Origin: Actinoplanes italicus
GTDB taxonomy: Bacteria; Actinomycetota; Actinomycetes; Mycobacteriales; Micromonosporaceae
Assembly (NCBI RefSeq): GCF_003001815.1
Contig: NZ_PVMZ01000016.1
Location: 1-64,000 of the forward strand
DNA length: 64,000 nt
Reading direction: 5' to 3'
The translations under genes were made by a program, and so were the position numbers. The notes beneath the pieces are model-generated. The model was not told the origin of the DNA. It was given only the letters and a program-made list of their open reading frames with translations, and searched no databases. Positions 9,055 to 17,710 of this stretch are shown here, one piece after another (within the stretch, counting starts at the first letter, position 1; every line of letters starts with the position of its first letter).

Positions 9055-10260
9055 TCAGGACTTGCGGCGGGAGACCGTCATGATGCCCGTACACATCTCG
9101 TCGCTGGTGCCGTCGCCCCACACCACGTAGCGAGGCGGCAGCTTCTTCAGCTGCGGCACCTGTCTGCGCAGCCCCGCGTCGTGCGTACACGTCACCCGCA
9201 GGGTGTCCCCCGGACCGACATCCACGGGCGACGGCAGCTTCATGAGCCGCTGGTTGTCGAAGTCGAACTGCGGCACGTCCAGGACGACCTCGGCATTCGG
9301 CGTGCCCGGGTTGAGCTCGACCTTCAAGGCCCGCCCCAGCATGTGCATGTGACCGAAACCGGCGAACAGCGTCATCGGCGCCTCCACCTCGTGGTCGCAG
9401 GTCTGGGTGTCACCGGGCTTCGGCACGCCGCGGCCGCACTCCTCCACCTGCCGGTCCGCCATTTCGCCGACCTCCGGCCCGAACCGCTTCGTCACGTCGG
9501 CGATCGAGGCCGCCCGGTCACAGAGCGGACCCGACTCGTCGGCGGCGCAGGGCAGATCGGTCGGAGCGTCGACCGACCACGTCTCGAGTTCCCGGGTCTG
9601 CGGCGTGCCGTCCGTCAGCCGCAGCCGCACCGCCGAGCGGTCCGAACCGGTCGGCTTGCCGTCGGTCGCGAGCAGGTTGTAATGGATCTGAAGGACGAGC
9701 AGGCTGCCCGGCTCCAGCTTGTAACCCGCGTCCTGGTCGAGCAGCGTCTCCGTGGCGCCCGGCGCCCAGGTGTCCACCCACGCCGCGTCGCCCTCTTCGA
9801 CCTCGGCGCCGGGCACGCCGGTCCCGCCGAAACACTGCCACCCGAGACCGGGGGCCTTCGCGTCCTGCCTGCGCACCGCGGCAGCGCCGCCGGGCGGCAC
9901 CGCGTACACGATGGCGTGGTGCGCGATGGCGACGTTCTCCGGTGCGAATTGGGTCCCGGTCAGGAACGCCGTCCTGGTCAGGCCCGGATCGATCACCTGG
10001 CACCGGTATTCGTCCGAGCCGCCGCCCGCCGGCGGCGCGGGCGTGTAGGCCTCGGCCATCCTCAGGTCGGCGAACCGCTCGCCGGCGCGCAGCGGCTGTG
10101 GTGGAGCCGACGGCCTGCCCGCGTGCGCGCTGTGCGGGCCGGTCGCGGCGGGCGCCGCACTGTTGTCGGTGTCCGACCCGCAGGCGGCGGCAGTGAACGC
10201 CGTCACCAGCACCATGGCGCCCGCCCCTAGTTTCCACCGTGGGCTGTCAGGTTTCGTCAT
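9055..10260 (-). CDS. Cu type II monooxygenase-like lipoprotein
   Basis: A 401-residue protein resembling the peptidylglycine/dopamine monooxygenase fold. Ligands for two copper sites appear in the expected order: His114-His115 (AIAHHAIVY), His193 (QIHYN), His304/His306 (GHMHMLG) and Met389 in DEMCTG. The N-terminus is a lipoprotein signal with hydrophobic stretch 11-26 and lipobox AAAC at Cys27, so it should sit outside the membrane. A Ser/Pro/Ala-rich linker follows. I start at ATG 10260 because the signal peptide begins there; the longer frame upstream is not coding-like. Family members hydroxylate peptide or amine substrates with ascorbate; the bacterial substrate is unknown. It may instead be a non-catalytic copper protein. 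Confidence 0.75.
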   Translation of the reverse strand: MTKPDSPRWKLGAGAMVLVTAFTAAACGSDTDNSAAPAATGPHSAHAGRPSAPPQPLRAGERFADLRMAEAYTPAPPAGGGSDEYRCQVIDPGLTRTAFLTGTQFAPENVAIAHHAIVYAVPPGGAAAVRRQDAKAPGLGWQCFGGTGVPGAEVEEGDAAWVDTWAPGATETLLDQDAGYKLEPGSLLVLQIHYNLLATDGKPTGSDRSAVRLRLTDGTPQTRELETWSVDAPTDLPCAADESGPLCDRAASIADVTKRFGPEVGEMADRQVEECGRGVPKPGDTQTCDHEVEAPMTLFAGFGHMHMLGRALKVELNPGTPNAEVVLDVPQFDFDNQRLMKLPSPVDVGPGDTLRVTCTHDAGLRRQVPQLKKLPPRYVVWGDGTSDEMCTGIMTVSRRKS

Positions 10261-10458
10261 GCCTCGAAAGCTAGGTCCGATTCCGTCCCGTCTCGTCGTA
10301 CTGCGGTCGTCATTCTCGTGAGGGGTGCGGTACCGCGGTACCACTCTCCGGAGCGCCGTTCGGCACCCGCACCAAACCGTGGCCGGGAGCCGGGCTCGCA
10401 ACTCCACGTGTACGCGGCTGGGCGCGCCGGCTGCAGAACACCCGGGCTGAGCACCGTC

Positions 10459-10498
10459 TTAACGGTCGTCTCAGATTCGCTCGGTACGAAGTCGGCCT
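10459..10498 (+). promoter_or_regulatory. Conserved intergenic element, copy B
   Basis: It matches the element at 7641-7680 in 33 of 40 positions (core AACGGTCGTCTCAGATTCGC). It ends about 37 nt before the MMPL start codon, a promoter-like position. Confidence 0.55.
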
Positions 10499-10535
10499 CA
10501 GATCAGCGACGTAACCCGTACGCAGGAGGCAATTG

Positions 10536-12680
10536 ATGGAATTCGACGCAGCGCCGTCCAGGCAAGCGCCGCCCGGTCGGCTGGCAGGCCGATGGGTGCC
10601 GTGGCTGGTGATCGGCCTATGGGTGGCGCTGGCGGCGGTCATGGTGCCGCTGAGCGGAAAGTTGAGCTCGGTCACCACCGACCGAGCCGTGGACACCCTG
10701 CCGGCCAGTGCCGAGTCCACCAAGGTGGCGGTCCTGGAGGACAGTCTCCCCGGCGGCGAGGACAACACCTTCGTCTTCGTGTACCACCGCGCCGGCGGCA
10801 TGACCGGTGCCGACCGCACGGCGGTCGGGCGCCACTACGACACCCTCGCCAAGCGGTACCCGCCGAGGGCGGTGGCCGCCGAGGACGACGACGGTCCGCC
10901 GACGAGACTCTCCACCGACGGCGAGGCGATGATGTTCACCCTCGACGTGAGCACGACCTACGGCGGACCGGAGGCCATCGTCGGCCCGTTGCGTGACGCC
11001 GCGAAAGACCGTCCCGCCGGTCTGGAACTCGAGGTGACCGGCCCGGCCGCGGTCGACGGCGACATGGACGCCGTCTTCGACGGCATCGACCTGCAGGTCT
11101 TCCTCACCACCGTCATCGTCGTCACCGTCCTGCTCATCCTCACCTACCGCAGCCCGGTGCTGTGGTTCATCCCGCTCGTGGTCGTCGGCGCGGCCGCACT
11201 GACGGCGATGGCGACCGTCTACCTGCTCGTCAAGGGCTTCGGCATCGTGGTCAACGACCAGAACTCGGCGCTGCTGACGATCCTGGTGTTCGGCGTCGGC
11301 ACGGACTACGCGCTGCTGCTCATCGCTCGATATCGGGAGACCCTGCACCACCACGAGAACGTCCGGGTCGCGATGGTCCACGCGCTCCGCGGCGCGGCGC
11401 CGGCGATCGTCGCGTCCGCGGCCACCGTCGCCGCCGGCCTGCTCTGCCTGCTGGTCGCGGACCTGAACAGCACCAGCGGGCTGGGTCCCATCGGTGCGGC
11501 CGGCATCCTGTGCGCGCTGCTGGCCATGCTGACCCTGTTCCCGGCGGTGCTCGTGGTGCTCGGCAGGCGGATCTTCTGGCCGGCCATCCCCCGGTTCAGT
11601 ACGGCCGCGGCGGAGAAGCCGGGGCTGTGGGGACGGCTCGGCACCGCCATCAGCCGCCGCCGGTGGGTGGCGACGCTCGGCTCGCTCGGAGTCCTCGGCG
11701 TGCTCGCCATCGGTCTGACGGGTAACACCGGCGCCCTGCGGGAGCAGGACCAGTTCCTGTCCGCGCCGGAATCGGTCACCGGCTTCACCGTTCTCCGCCA
11801 GCACTTCCCGGAGCTCGGCGGACAGCCGATGACGGTCTTCACGCGGCCGGCGTACCAGGAGCGGGTGCTCGACATCGTCAAGGGCACCCCGGGTGTGGCC
11901 GTTGCCATCCCGGGTCAGACCGTCGGTGGCTGGACCGACATCTCCGTGTTCCCGACGGACGCGCCGGACACCGTAGCGGAGTACGAAACGATCAAGCGGG
12001 TACGCACCGCCGTGCACGCGGTGACCGGGGCGCAGGCGATCGTCGGCGGGCCGAGCGCGGAGAACCTCGACACCGAGGTCACCACCGGCCGCGACGAGAA
12101 GCTGGTGATCCCGCTGGTGCTCGTCGTCGTCCTGATCGTCCTCGGGCTGCTGCTGCGCGCGATCGTGGCCCCGCTGGTCCTGATGGCCACCGTGATCGTC
12201 TCCTTCGCCGCGGCCTTCGGCGGCAGCGTGTTCATCTTCGACACGATCCTCGGGTTCAAGGGCATCGACTATGCGGTCCCGCTGCTGGCATTCCTGTTCC
12301 TGGTGGCGCTCGGCGTCGACTACAACATCTTCCTGGCCAGCCGGGCGCGGGAGGAGACCGTGCGTCTCGGCACCGGACGGGGCATGCTCAAGGCCCTCTC
12401 CGCCACCGGCGGCGTCATCACCTCGGCCGGCGTGGTCCTGGCCGCCACGTTCGCGGTCCTCACCACACTTCCGCTGGTGATGCTGATCGAGGTCGGGTTC
12501 CTGGTCGCCTTCGGCGTGCTGCTCGACGCCCTGCTGGTGCGGTCGGTCCTGGTGCCCGCCCTCACCCTGCTGATCGGCCGGCGGATCTGGTGGCCGAGCC
12601 GGCTGTCCCGCCCGGACGCGGAGCCGCCGAACCGGCGACAGCCGCTCGCCGACGACGAGGAGCTCGCCCTGCAGCGGTGA
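10536..12680 (+). CDS. MMPL/RND-family exporter
   Basis: A 714-residue membrane protein built as two repeats of one N-terminal helix, a large extracytoplasmic loop and a block of about five helices, the MMPL layout. The first helix lies near residues 20-40; the helix blocks lie near 185-345 and 525-690. The pattern GTDYALLLIARYRE in the first block and its counterpart GVDYNIFLASRARE in the second are the typical RND proton-relay regions. The ATG at 10536 has a GGAGG site 7 nt upstream; a TTG lies one codon earlier. Relatives export lipids, siderophores or drugs using the proton gradient. It is convergent with the histidine kinase at 12686-14131 (5-nt gap), whose pair may control it, but that is inference. 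Confidence 0.9.
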   Translation: MEFDAAPSRQAPPGRLAGRWVPWLVIGLWVALAAVMVPLSGKLSSVTTDRAVDTLPASAESTKVAVLEDSLPGGEDNTFVFVYHRAGGMTGADRTAVGRHYDTLAKRYPPRAVAAEDDDGPPTRLSTDGEAMMFTLDVSTTYGGPEAIVGPLRDAAKDRPAGLELEVTGPAAVDGDMDAVFDGIDLQVFLTTVIVVTVLLILTYRSPVLWFIPLVVVGAAALTAMATVYLLVKGFGIVVNDQNSALLTILVFGVGTDYALLLIARYRETLHHHENVRVAMVHALRGAAPAIVASAATVAAGLLCLLVADLNSTSGLGPIGAAGILCALLAMLTLFPAVLVVLGRRIFWPAIPRFSTAAAEKPGLWGRLGTAISRRRWVATLGSLGVLGVLAIGLTGNTGALREQDQFLSAPESVTGFTVLRQHFPELGGQPMTVFTRPAYQERVLDIVKGTPGVAVAIPGQTVGGWTDISVFPTDAPDTVAEYETIKRVRTAVHAVTGAQAIVGGPSAENLDTEVTTGRDEKLVIPLVLVVVLIVLGLLLRAIVAPLVLMATVIVSFAAAFGGSVFIFDTILGFKGIDYAVPLLAFLFLVALGVDYNIFLASRAREETVRLGTGRGMLKALSATGGVITSAGVVLAATFAVLTTLPLVMLIEVGFLVAFGVLLDALLVRSVLVPALTLLIGRRIWWPSRLSRPDAEPPNRRQPLADDEELALQR

Positions 12681-12685
12681 GCGGG

Positions 12686-14131
12686 TCAGCGCATCGCGGT
12701 GTCCTCCCCTGCGGGGAGCCTCGCAGGGGTCGACACCGCGGCCGGGAGTTCGACCCGGAGCAGAGCGCCACCGCGTGCGGAGCGGGCGACGGTGGCCCGG
12801 CCGCCGTGGGCATGAACGACCCGCTGCACGATCGACAGCCCGAGACCGGATCCCGGCAACGCCCGGGCGCTGTCGGCACGGTAGAACCGGTCGAACACCC
12901 GCGGTACGTCGGCGGCGTCGATGCCCGGCCCGGCGTCGTCGACCTCGAGCACCACCGACGCGCCCTCGGCACCGAGCCGGACCTGGACCGGCTGGTCCGC
13001 GGGGGACCACTTGCCGGCGTTGTCGACGAGGTTGAGGACCGCTCGCTGGAGGGCGGCGGGACGCCCGCTCACCCACACGGAGGTCACGTCGAGCGCGACC
13101 TCGAGGTCGGGCACGCGGGAACGCGCCTGGGTCGCGGCGGCCACCACCACGTCGGCGAGGTCCACCAGCTCGGTGCTCTCGTCGCTTGTGTCACCGCGCG
13201 CCAGGTCGGTCAGTTCGGCGGCGAGGGTGCTCAACTCGGCCACCTGGGCGCCGAGATCGTTGAGCAGCCGGGTCCGGCTCTCCGCCGAGAGGGCGGTGTC
13301 GAGAGTGCCGCGCCGGTCGAGGCGTACCAGCAGCTCGATGTTGAGGCGCAGGCTGGTGAGCGGGGTCTTGAGTTCGTGGGCGGCGTCCTCGGCGAGCAGC
13401 CGCTGGGCCCGCCGGGAATCCCGGAGCGCGGCGAGCATGTCGTTGATCGCCTGGATCAGCCGCCGGATCTCCCCACCACCCTCGTCCGGGATGTCGGCGT
13501 CGAGATCCTGAGTGTTCGCGACACGTACCGCGGCGGCGGTCAGCCGGTCCATCGGCGCCAGTCCGGTCCGTGCCACGGTCCGCCCGACAAGGGCGCCGCC
13601 GAGCACGCAGAGCAGCCCGATCAGCAGCATGCCGAACCCGAACCGGTTGATCGGGCTGTCGTCGGCGAGATGGGCCACCTGCACCGCGCCGTCGCCCGCC
13701 CGCAGCGTGTAGATGCGGTAGCCGTCGTCGTCGCTGTCCTTCGACTCCATCAGGTCGGCTGACGCGCCACGCGCCACGCGTCCGGCGTGCTCACTGACCG
13801 GGGGCAGCTCGGGTTGGCCGGCCGGCGTCCGGGTCGAGGCGTCGGGCAGGATGATTCGCAAAAGCCGGCCGGATCCCGGGTACGGCGGAAGCTGAACCCG
13901 CGCCAGACCGGCGCGCTCCGCGTTCGCCGCCAGGACGCGGGAGTCGGCGCGCAGCTGATTCTCGGCGGTGTTCCGCAGCTCCCGGTCCAGTAGCTCGCTG
14001 GCCACCTGGAAGGCCGCGAACACGCTGACCGCGATGGCCGTCGCCGCGATCACCGTCATCCGGGTCCGCAGGGACCGCCGGCGCCACCATCGGGTCAAGC
14101 GGCGCGGGTCCCGGAGGGCGTGCCCGCTCAC
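12686..14131 (-). CDS. Two-component sensor histidine kinase
   Basis: A 481-residue membrane kinase. TM1 is at about 26-45 and TM2 at about 165-187, enclosing a sensor loop of about 120 residues. A HAMP-like linker follows, then the phosphoacceptor His252 in AAHELKTPLTS. The ATPase domain has the N box (NLVDNAGKWSP), G1 (DDAGPGID) and G2 (GSGLGLSIV). The GTG start at 14131 overlaps the stop of the response regulator gene (GTGA), so both are made together. This is a classic OmpR/EnvZ-type pair for an envelope signal. The signal is unknown; the adjacent MMPL exporter is a possible target. Confidence 0.92.
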   Translation of the reverse strand: MSGHALRDPRRLTRWWRRRSLRTRMTVIAATAIAVSVFAAFQVASELLDRELRNTAENQLRADSRVLAANAERAGLARVQLPPYPGSGRLLRIILPDASTRTPAGQPELPPVSEHAGRVARGASADLMESKDSDDDGYRIYTLRAGDGAVQVAHLADDSPINRFGFGMLLIGLLCVLGGALVGRTVARTGLAPMDRLTAAAVRVANTQDLDADIPDEGGGEIRRLIQAINDMLAALRDSRRAQRLLAEDAAHELKTPLTSLRLNIELLVRLDRRGTLDTALSAESRTRLLNDLGAQVAELSTLAAELTDLARGDTSDESTELVDLADVVVAAATQARSRVPDLEVALDVTSVWVSGRPAALQRAVLNLVDNAGKWSPADQPVQVRLGAEGASVVLEVDDAGPGIDAADVPRVFDRFYRADSARALPGSGLGLSIVQRVVHAHGGRATVARSARGGALLRVELPAAVSTPARLPAGEDTAMR

Positions 14132-14820
14132 GGAGGAGTCTCCCGCAACGTGTATCCCAGGCCGCGCAGCGTGTAGATCAATCGCGGCTCGCCCTCGGCC
14201 TCCATCTTGCGGCGCAGGTAGCTCACGTACACCTGGAGGTTGTTGGCGGTGGTGCTCATGTCGAAACCCCAGATCGCCTCGAACAGCGCGTCACGCGTCA
14301 AGACCCGGGTCGCGTTGCGCAGGAGAACCTGCAGGAGGGAGAACTCGGTCCGGGTCAGGCGCAGCGGCCGCCCGCCACGCCACGCCTCGAACCTGTCGGG
14401 ATCGAGCCGGACGTCGGCGTACGACAGGATCTGCGACTCCCCGTCGGGGCTCGTGCGCCGGCGCAGCAGGGCCCGGACCCGGGCCAGCAACTCCTCGGTG
14501 GCGAACGGCTTGGGCAGATAGTCGTCGGCGCCCGCGTCCAGCCCCGTGACCCGGTCGGAGACCTGATCACGGGCGGTCAGCATCAGCACCGGCAGATCCC
14601 GGCCCGCGGCCCGCAAACGCCGGCAGGTCTCCAACCCGCCGAGGCGGGGCATCATCACGTCGAGGATCAGCAGATCCAGCGTGTCACCGCCCACCCCATC
14701 GACCCCGTCGAGCACGGCGAGACCGTTGGCGACGGTGCTGGTGTCGTAACCCTCGACCTGAAGCACTCGCTCGAGCGACTCACGGATGGCCGCGTCATCA
14801 TCCGCGATCAGGATCCGCAC
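14128..14820 (-). CDS. OmpR-family response regulator
   Basis: A 230-residue regulator with a receiver domain (acidic residues 7-9, phosphoacceptor Asp54 in LLILDVMMPR, Lys in YLPKPF) and a C-terminal winged helix (RLTRTEFSLLQVLLRN...STTANNLQVYVSYLRRKME). It is complete and of normal length. It is cotranscribed with the overlapping histidine kinase and lies upstream of it. Its start at 14820 is about 140 nt after the end of the ubiquitin-like operon, which runs in the same direction, so readthrough from that operon is possible. Confidence 0.93.
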   Translation of the reverse strand: MRILIADDDAAIRESLERVLQVEGYDTSTVANGLAVLDGVDGVGGDTLDLLILDVMMPRLGGLETCRRLRAAGRDLPVLMLTARDQVSDRVTGLDAGADDYLPKPFATEELLARVRALLRRRTSPDGESQILSYADVRLDPDRFEAWRGGRPLRLTRTEFSLLQVLLRNATRVLTRDALFEAIWGFDMSTTANNLQVYVSYLRRKMEAEGEPRLIYTLRGLGYTLRETPP

Positions 14821-14957
14821 GGCGGCCCGCCCCCTTCCCGTCGATGCTTTTGCCGCTCATTCTCCCCGCCGAACCTGAAGCCAGGATTAGAGTCGTCGCC
14901 TCTGGTCCAGCAGCGGGGGCGTTGACCGCCGTCCAGCGCACCGACACTTCAGGGTTC

Positions 14958-17045
14958 TCATGGACCGCCCGGCACCCGCCGGCGGATCCCGGCGAGGACG
15001 TCCTCGTCGGCGATCGGCTCCGCGTGGGCGAAACCGACACGCCGCAACGCTCCTAGGCGCGCCTCCCTTCCGATCATCGCCACCTCCGCGGCGGAGCAGC
15101 CGTCGGTCATCGACGCGTAATACTCGTACCGGTCGGCCAGTACCTCCGTGCGCAGGTACATCGCGAACAGCTCGGTGCGGCCCGCGTGGTCGGGCAGTGG
15201 CACCTCGATGTGCAGGCCGAGGCGGCCGGGTCGCAGGATGGCCGGGTCGATGGCGTCCGGGTTGTTGGTCGCCCCGATTATCGAGACCTGGCCGAGGTCG
15301 ACGAGCCCGTCCATCTCGGCGAGCAACTGGTTCACCACCCGGTCGGCGGCTCCCGAGTCGGCTGTACCCCCGCGCCGGCGGGCCACCGCCTCGATCTCGT
15401 CGAAGAAGACCACGCACGGCGCCACCGAGCGGGCCCGCTCGAAGAGGTCACGGACGGCCTGCTCGGACTCACCGAACCACTTGGTGAGCAACTCCGGGCC
15501 GCGGACCGCGATGACCCGCGCTCCGCACTCGTGGGCCACGGCCCGGGCCAGCAGTGTCTTGCCGGTTCCGGGCGGGCCGTACAGCAGGACCCCGCGCTCC
15601 ATCCGGAGCCCCGCTTCCGCGAAGACCTGCGGCCGGGACAGTGGCAGGATCAGCCGCTCGGTCAGCTCGGTGGCTATCGAGCCGAGCCCGGCGATGTCCG
15701 CGAACGTGGTGGCCGGGACCTCGGAGACCACGCTGCCGATCGCCGACGGCGACACCAGGGTCAGCGCCTCCTCCCAGTCGTCCGGCTGGATCTGCAGGGC
15801 TGCCCGGGCGACCGGCCGCTCGGACTCCAGTTCCTCGGCGGGGAAGACCCGGCGCAGCGCGACCCGCCCGGCCTCGTCGCAGAGGGCCGCCAGGTCCGCA
15901 CCGACGAAACCGGCGGTACGACGAGCCAGCCCGGTGATCAGCTCAGTGCGCTCCGGCTCCCCGCAGGAGAGCGCCAGATACCGGGTGTGCACGGTCAGCA
16001 CGGCCCGCCGTTCCTCCTCGCTCGGCGCGGCCACCGGGACTTGATGCCCGATCCGGCCGAGTCGTCGGATGCCCGGATCGATGTGGTCCCGGCGGGTGGT
16101 CGTCGCGATCACCACCGGCCGGTTCGGCGCGTCGAGCAGCTGCAGCAACACGCTGAGCAGCGGTGACTGCGGGCCGGGAGCCGACCGGTCACCGGCGATC
16201 CAGTCGATGTCGTCGAGGATGACCAGGTGTGCCGGGCCGGTCTCGGCCGCGAACGCCGACCGCAGCGCGGCCTCCGCCTCGGGCGGTTGCTGCGCGGCCA
16301 GCGCCGGACCGCTCAGCAGGGTGACCCGGGCACCGCTGTTGGCGGCGACCGCACGGGCGAGCAGCGTCTTGCCGGTGCCGGGCGGACCGTAGATCAGCAC
16401 GCCGGAGGGCGCGTTGACCCCGATGGCGGTCAGATCGGCGGGCCGGCGCAGCGGCAGTTCGACCTCGCGGCGCAGCAGGGCGATGACGTGCTCATGGCCG
16501 CCGATGTCGCCGTAGCCCGGGGCGTGCGGGGCCGACCCGGCCGGGCGGCGCACCGAGATCGCCAGGCCGTCACCGATCGACGCCACATCGACCGGTACGC
16601 CACCGGCCCGTACCGCCAGAACCACGAATTCCCCGCTGCTTTCGGTGCCCAGCGGGTGATAGACGAACCGCAGCCCGGGATGGAGCAGGTAGTGCCCGTT
16701 GCGGAGGAACTCGGTGAGCCCGGCCCGCTCGTCCAGGCTGGGCCCGGTCCAGCTGGCGAGCTCCAGCTCGACGGAATCGGCCACCGCCACCTGGGCCGTG
16801 TCGATCCGGTCCACCTCGACCCGGTCGCCGTCCGCGATGCCCAGGGCGGCGTACTGCCAACGGTCCAGCATCACCCGGTCCGGCTGGGTGAGCCGGTTGT
16901 TGAGGTCCCACGCGGCCCGGCAGAAGATCGCGGCGTTCCGCGACTCGATCCGCAGCGGGCTGCCCGCCGCCAGGCCGGGGATGCTCGCGAAACAGCTGCC
17001 GTAGATGGTGTCGGTCCCGGCACTCTGCACAGTGGCGGCGGTCAT
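14958..17045 (-). CDS. CDC48/p97-like double AAA+ ATPase
   Basis: A 695-residue protein laid out like CDC48/VAT: an N-terminal domain of about 170 residues (probably a double-psi barrel), then two AAA+ modules. D1 has Walker A GPPGTGKT (220-227), Walker B VILDDID (the Glu is Asp279) and Arg-finger region RRLGRIG. D2 has Walker A at 490-497, Walker B VVFFDE (545-550), pore loop TKWFGESE (521-528) and RPGRLG. D1 lacks an aromatic pore residue and the GESE motif, so D2 probably does the work. The ATG overlaps the upstream JAB stop (ATGA), which fixes the start; the open frame to 17288 is not coding. It is last of 18 genes including Ubl, E1, E2 and JAB proteins. By analogy with eukaryotes it should extract or unfold modified proteins (inference). 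Confidence 0.9.
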   Translation of the reverse strand: MTAATVQSAGTDTIYGSCFASIPGLAAGSPLRIESRNAAIFCRAAWDLNNRLTQPDRVMLDRWQYAALGIADGDRVEVDRIDTAQVAVADSVELELASWTGPSLDERAGLTEFLRNGHYLLHPGLRFVYHPLGTESSGEFVVLAVRAGGVPVDVASIGDGLAISVRRPAGSAPHAPGYGDIGGHEHVIALLRREVELPLRRPADLTAIGVNAPSGVLIYGPPGTGKTLLARAVAANSGARVTLLSGPALAAQQPPEAEAALRSAFAAETGPAHLVILDDIDWIAGDRSAPGPQSPLLSVLLQLLDAPNRPVVIATTTRRDHIDPGIRRLGRIGHQVPVAAPSEEERRAVLTVHTRYLALSCGEPERTELITGLARRTAGFVGADLAALCDEAGRVALRRVFPAEELESERPVARAALQIQPDDWEEALTLVSPSAIGSVVSEVPATTFADIAGLGSIATELTERLILPLSRPQVFAEAGLRMERGVLLYGPPGTGKTLLARAVAHECGARVIAVRGPELLTKWFGESEQAVRDLFERARSVAPCVVFFDEIEAVARRRGGTADSGAADRVVNQLLAEMDGLVDLGQVSIIGATNNPDAIDPAILRPGRLGLHIEVPLPDHAGRTELFAMYLRTEVLADRYEYYASMTDGCSAAEVAMIGREARLGALRRVGFAHAEPIADEDVLAGIRRRVPGGP

Positions 17046-17710
17046 GCTGATTCCTCCGATTCCTCCGTGGCGATCTGGGGGCTGGGGAAGACGGTGTGCA
17101 CACCGGAGGCGCTGACCAGCTCCCAGCGTCCGCCGTTGCCCTCCTCGACGACGGCGGCGGCGAGCCGGGCCGAGCCTTCCCAGCTGAGGGTGTCGGGGTC
17201 GGCCGGGGAAGCCTCGGCGACCGGACGACGACCGGTCATCCGCGGGCCTTCCACTGCCGCCTCGTCCTCGTCCGGGGCGGCCCACCACCCGATCCGGTCG
17301 AGGTCGGGGTCCGGCAGGTACGGGTCGATCACCACCGCCACCGCCGCCGGATCCAGCTGGGTCCAGGTGGCGAAGGTGGTCACGTCGGTCCCGGAGAGGA
17401 AGAGCCCGTGTCGCGGGTGGGTGTGTACCCAGCCGACGATCTTCTCGACCGGCCGCATCTCGTCGCCGTCGAAGGTGCTCGTCGCGTTCCGCAGGTACTC
17501 GATCGAGGAGACGTCGAACGCGCAGTGACCGGCCGCGTGGGCAAGTTGGGGCGGGAAGACCGCGAGCGCCACGTGGATCTTGGCACCGCCGCGGCGGCCG
17601 AGCAGCACCCCGCCCCGCTCCACCGGCTCCGGCTGACGGAGGAACTCGATCAGGATCCGCGCCAGTCCGGGAGCGAATTTGACGTGGTAGCGCTCAACGA
17701 CGGTGGACAT
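17042..17710 (-). CDS. JAB/JAMM metallopeptidase (deubiquitinase-like)
   Basis: A 222-residue soluble protein with a complete JAMM zinc-protease signature: Glu31 (ERGGVLLG), then HTHPRHGLFLSGTD with His96, His98, Ser106 and Asp109. This is the E...HxH-x7-SxxD arrangement of Rpn11/AMSH/Mec+ peptidases. The core lies in residues 5-130, followed by about 90 residues with acidic and Pro-rich character. The start overlaps the preceding JAB gene by 17 nt and the stop overlaps the AAA ATPase start (ATGA). The expected role is to remove or mature the 76-residue Ubl encoded about 4 kb upstream; because that Ubl already ends in Gly-Gly, removal from targets is more likely than maturation. Substrate is inferred. 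Confidence 0.88.
   Translation of the reverse strand: MSTVVERYHVKFAPGLARILIEFLRQPEPVERGGVLLGRRGGAKIHVALAVFPPQLAHAAGHCAFDVSSIEYLRNATSTFDGDEMRPVEKIVGWVHTHPRHGLFLSGTDVTTFATWTQLDPAAVAVVIDPYLPDPDLDRIGWWAAPDEDEAAVEGPRMTGRRPVAEASPADPDTLSWEGSARLAAAVVEEGNGGRWELVSASGVHTVFPSPQIATEESEESA

Noticed and set aside
10617..13076. An 819-residue minus-strand frame covering the MMPL gene
   Set aside because: It is opposite an MMPL protein with a clean ribosome site and recognisable RND motifs; its own composition is Asp/Arg/Gly-rich with no motif.
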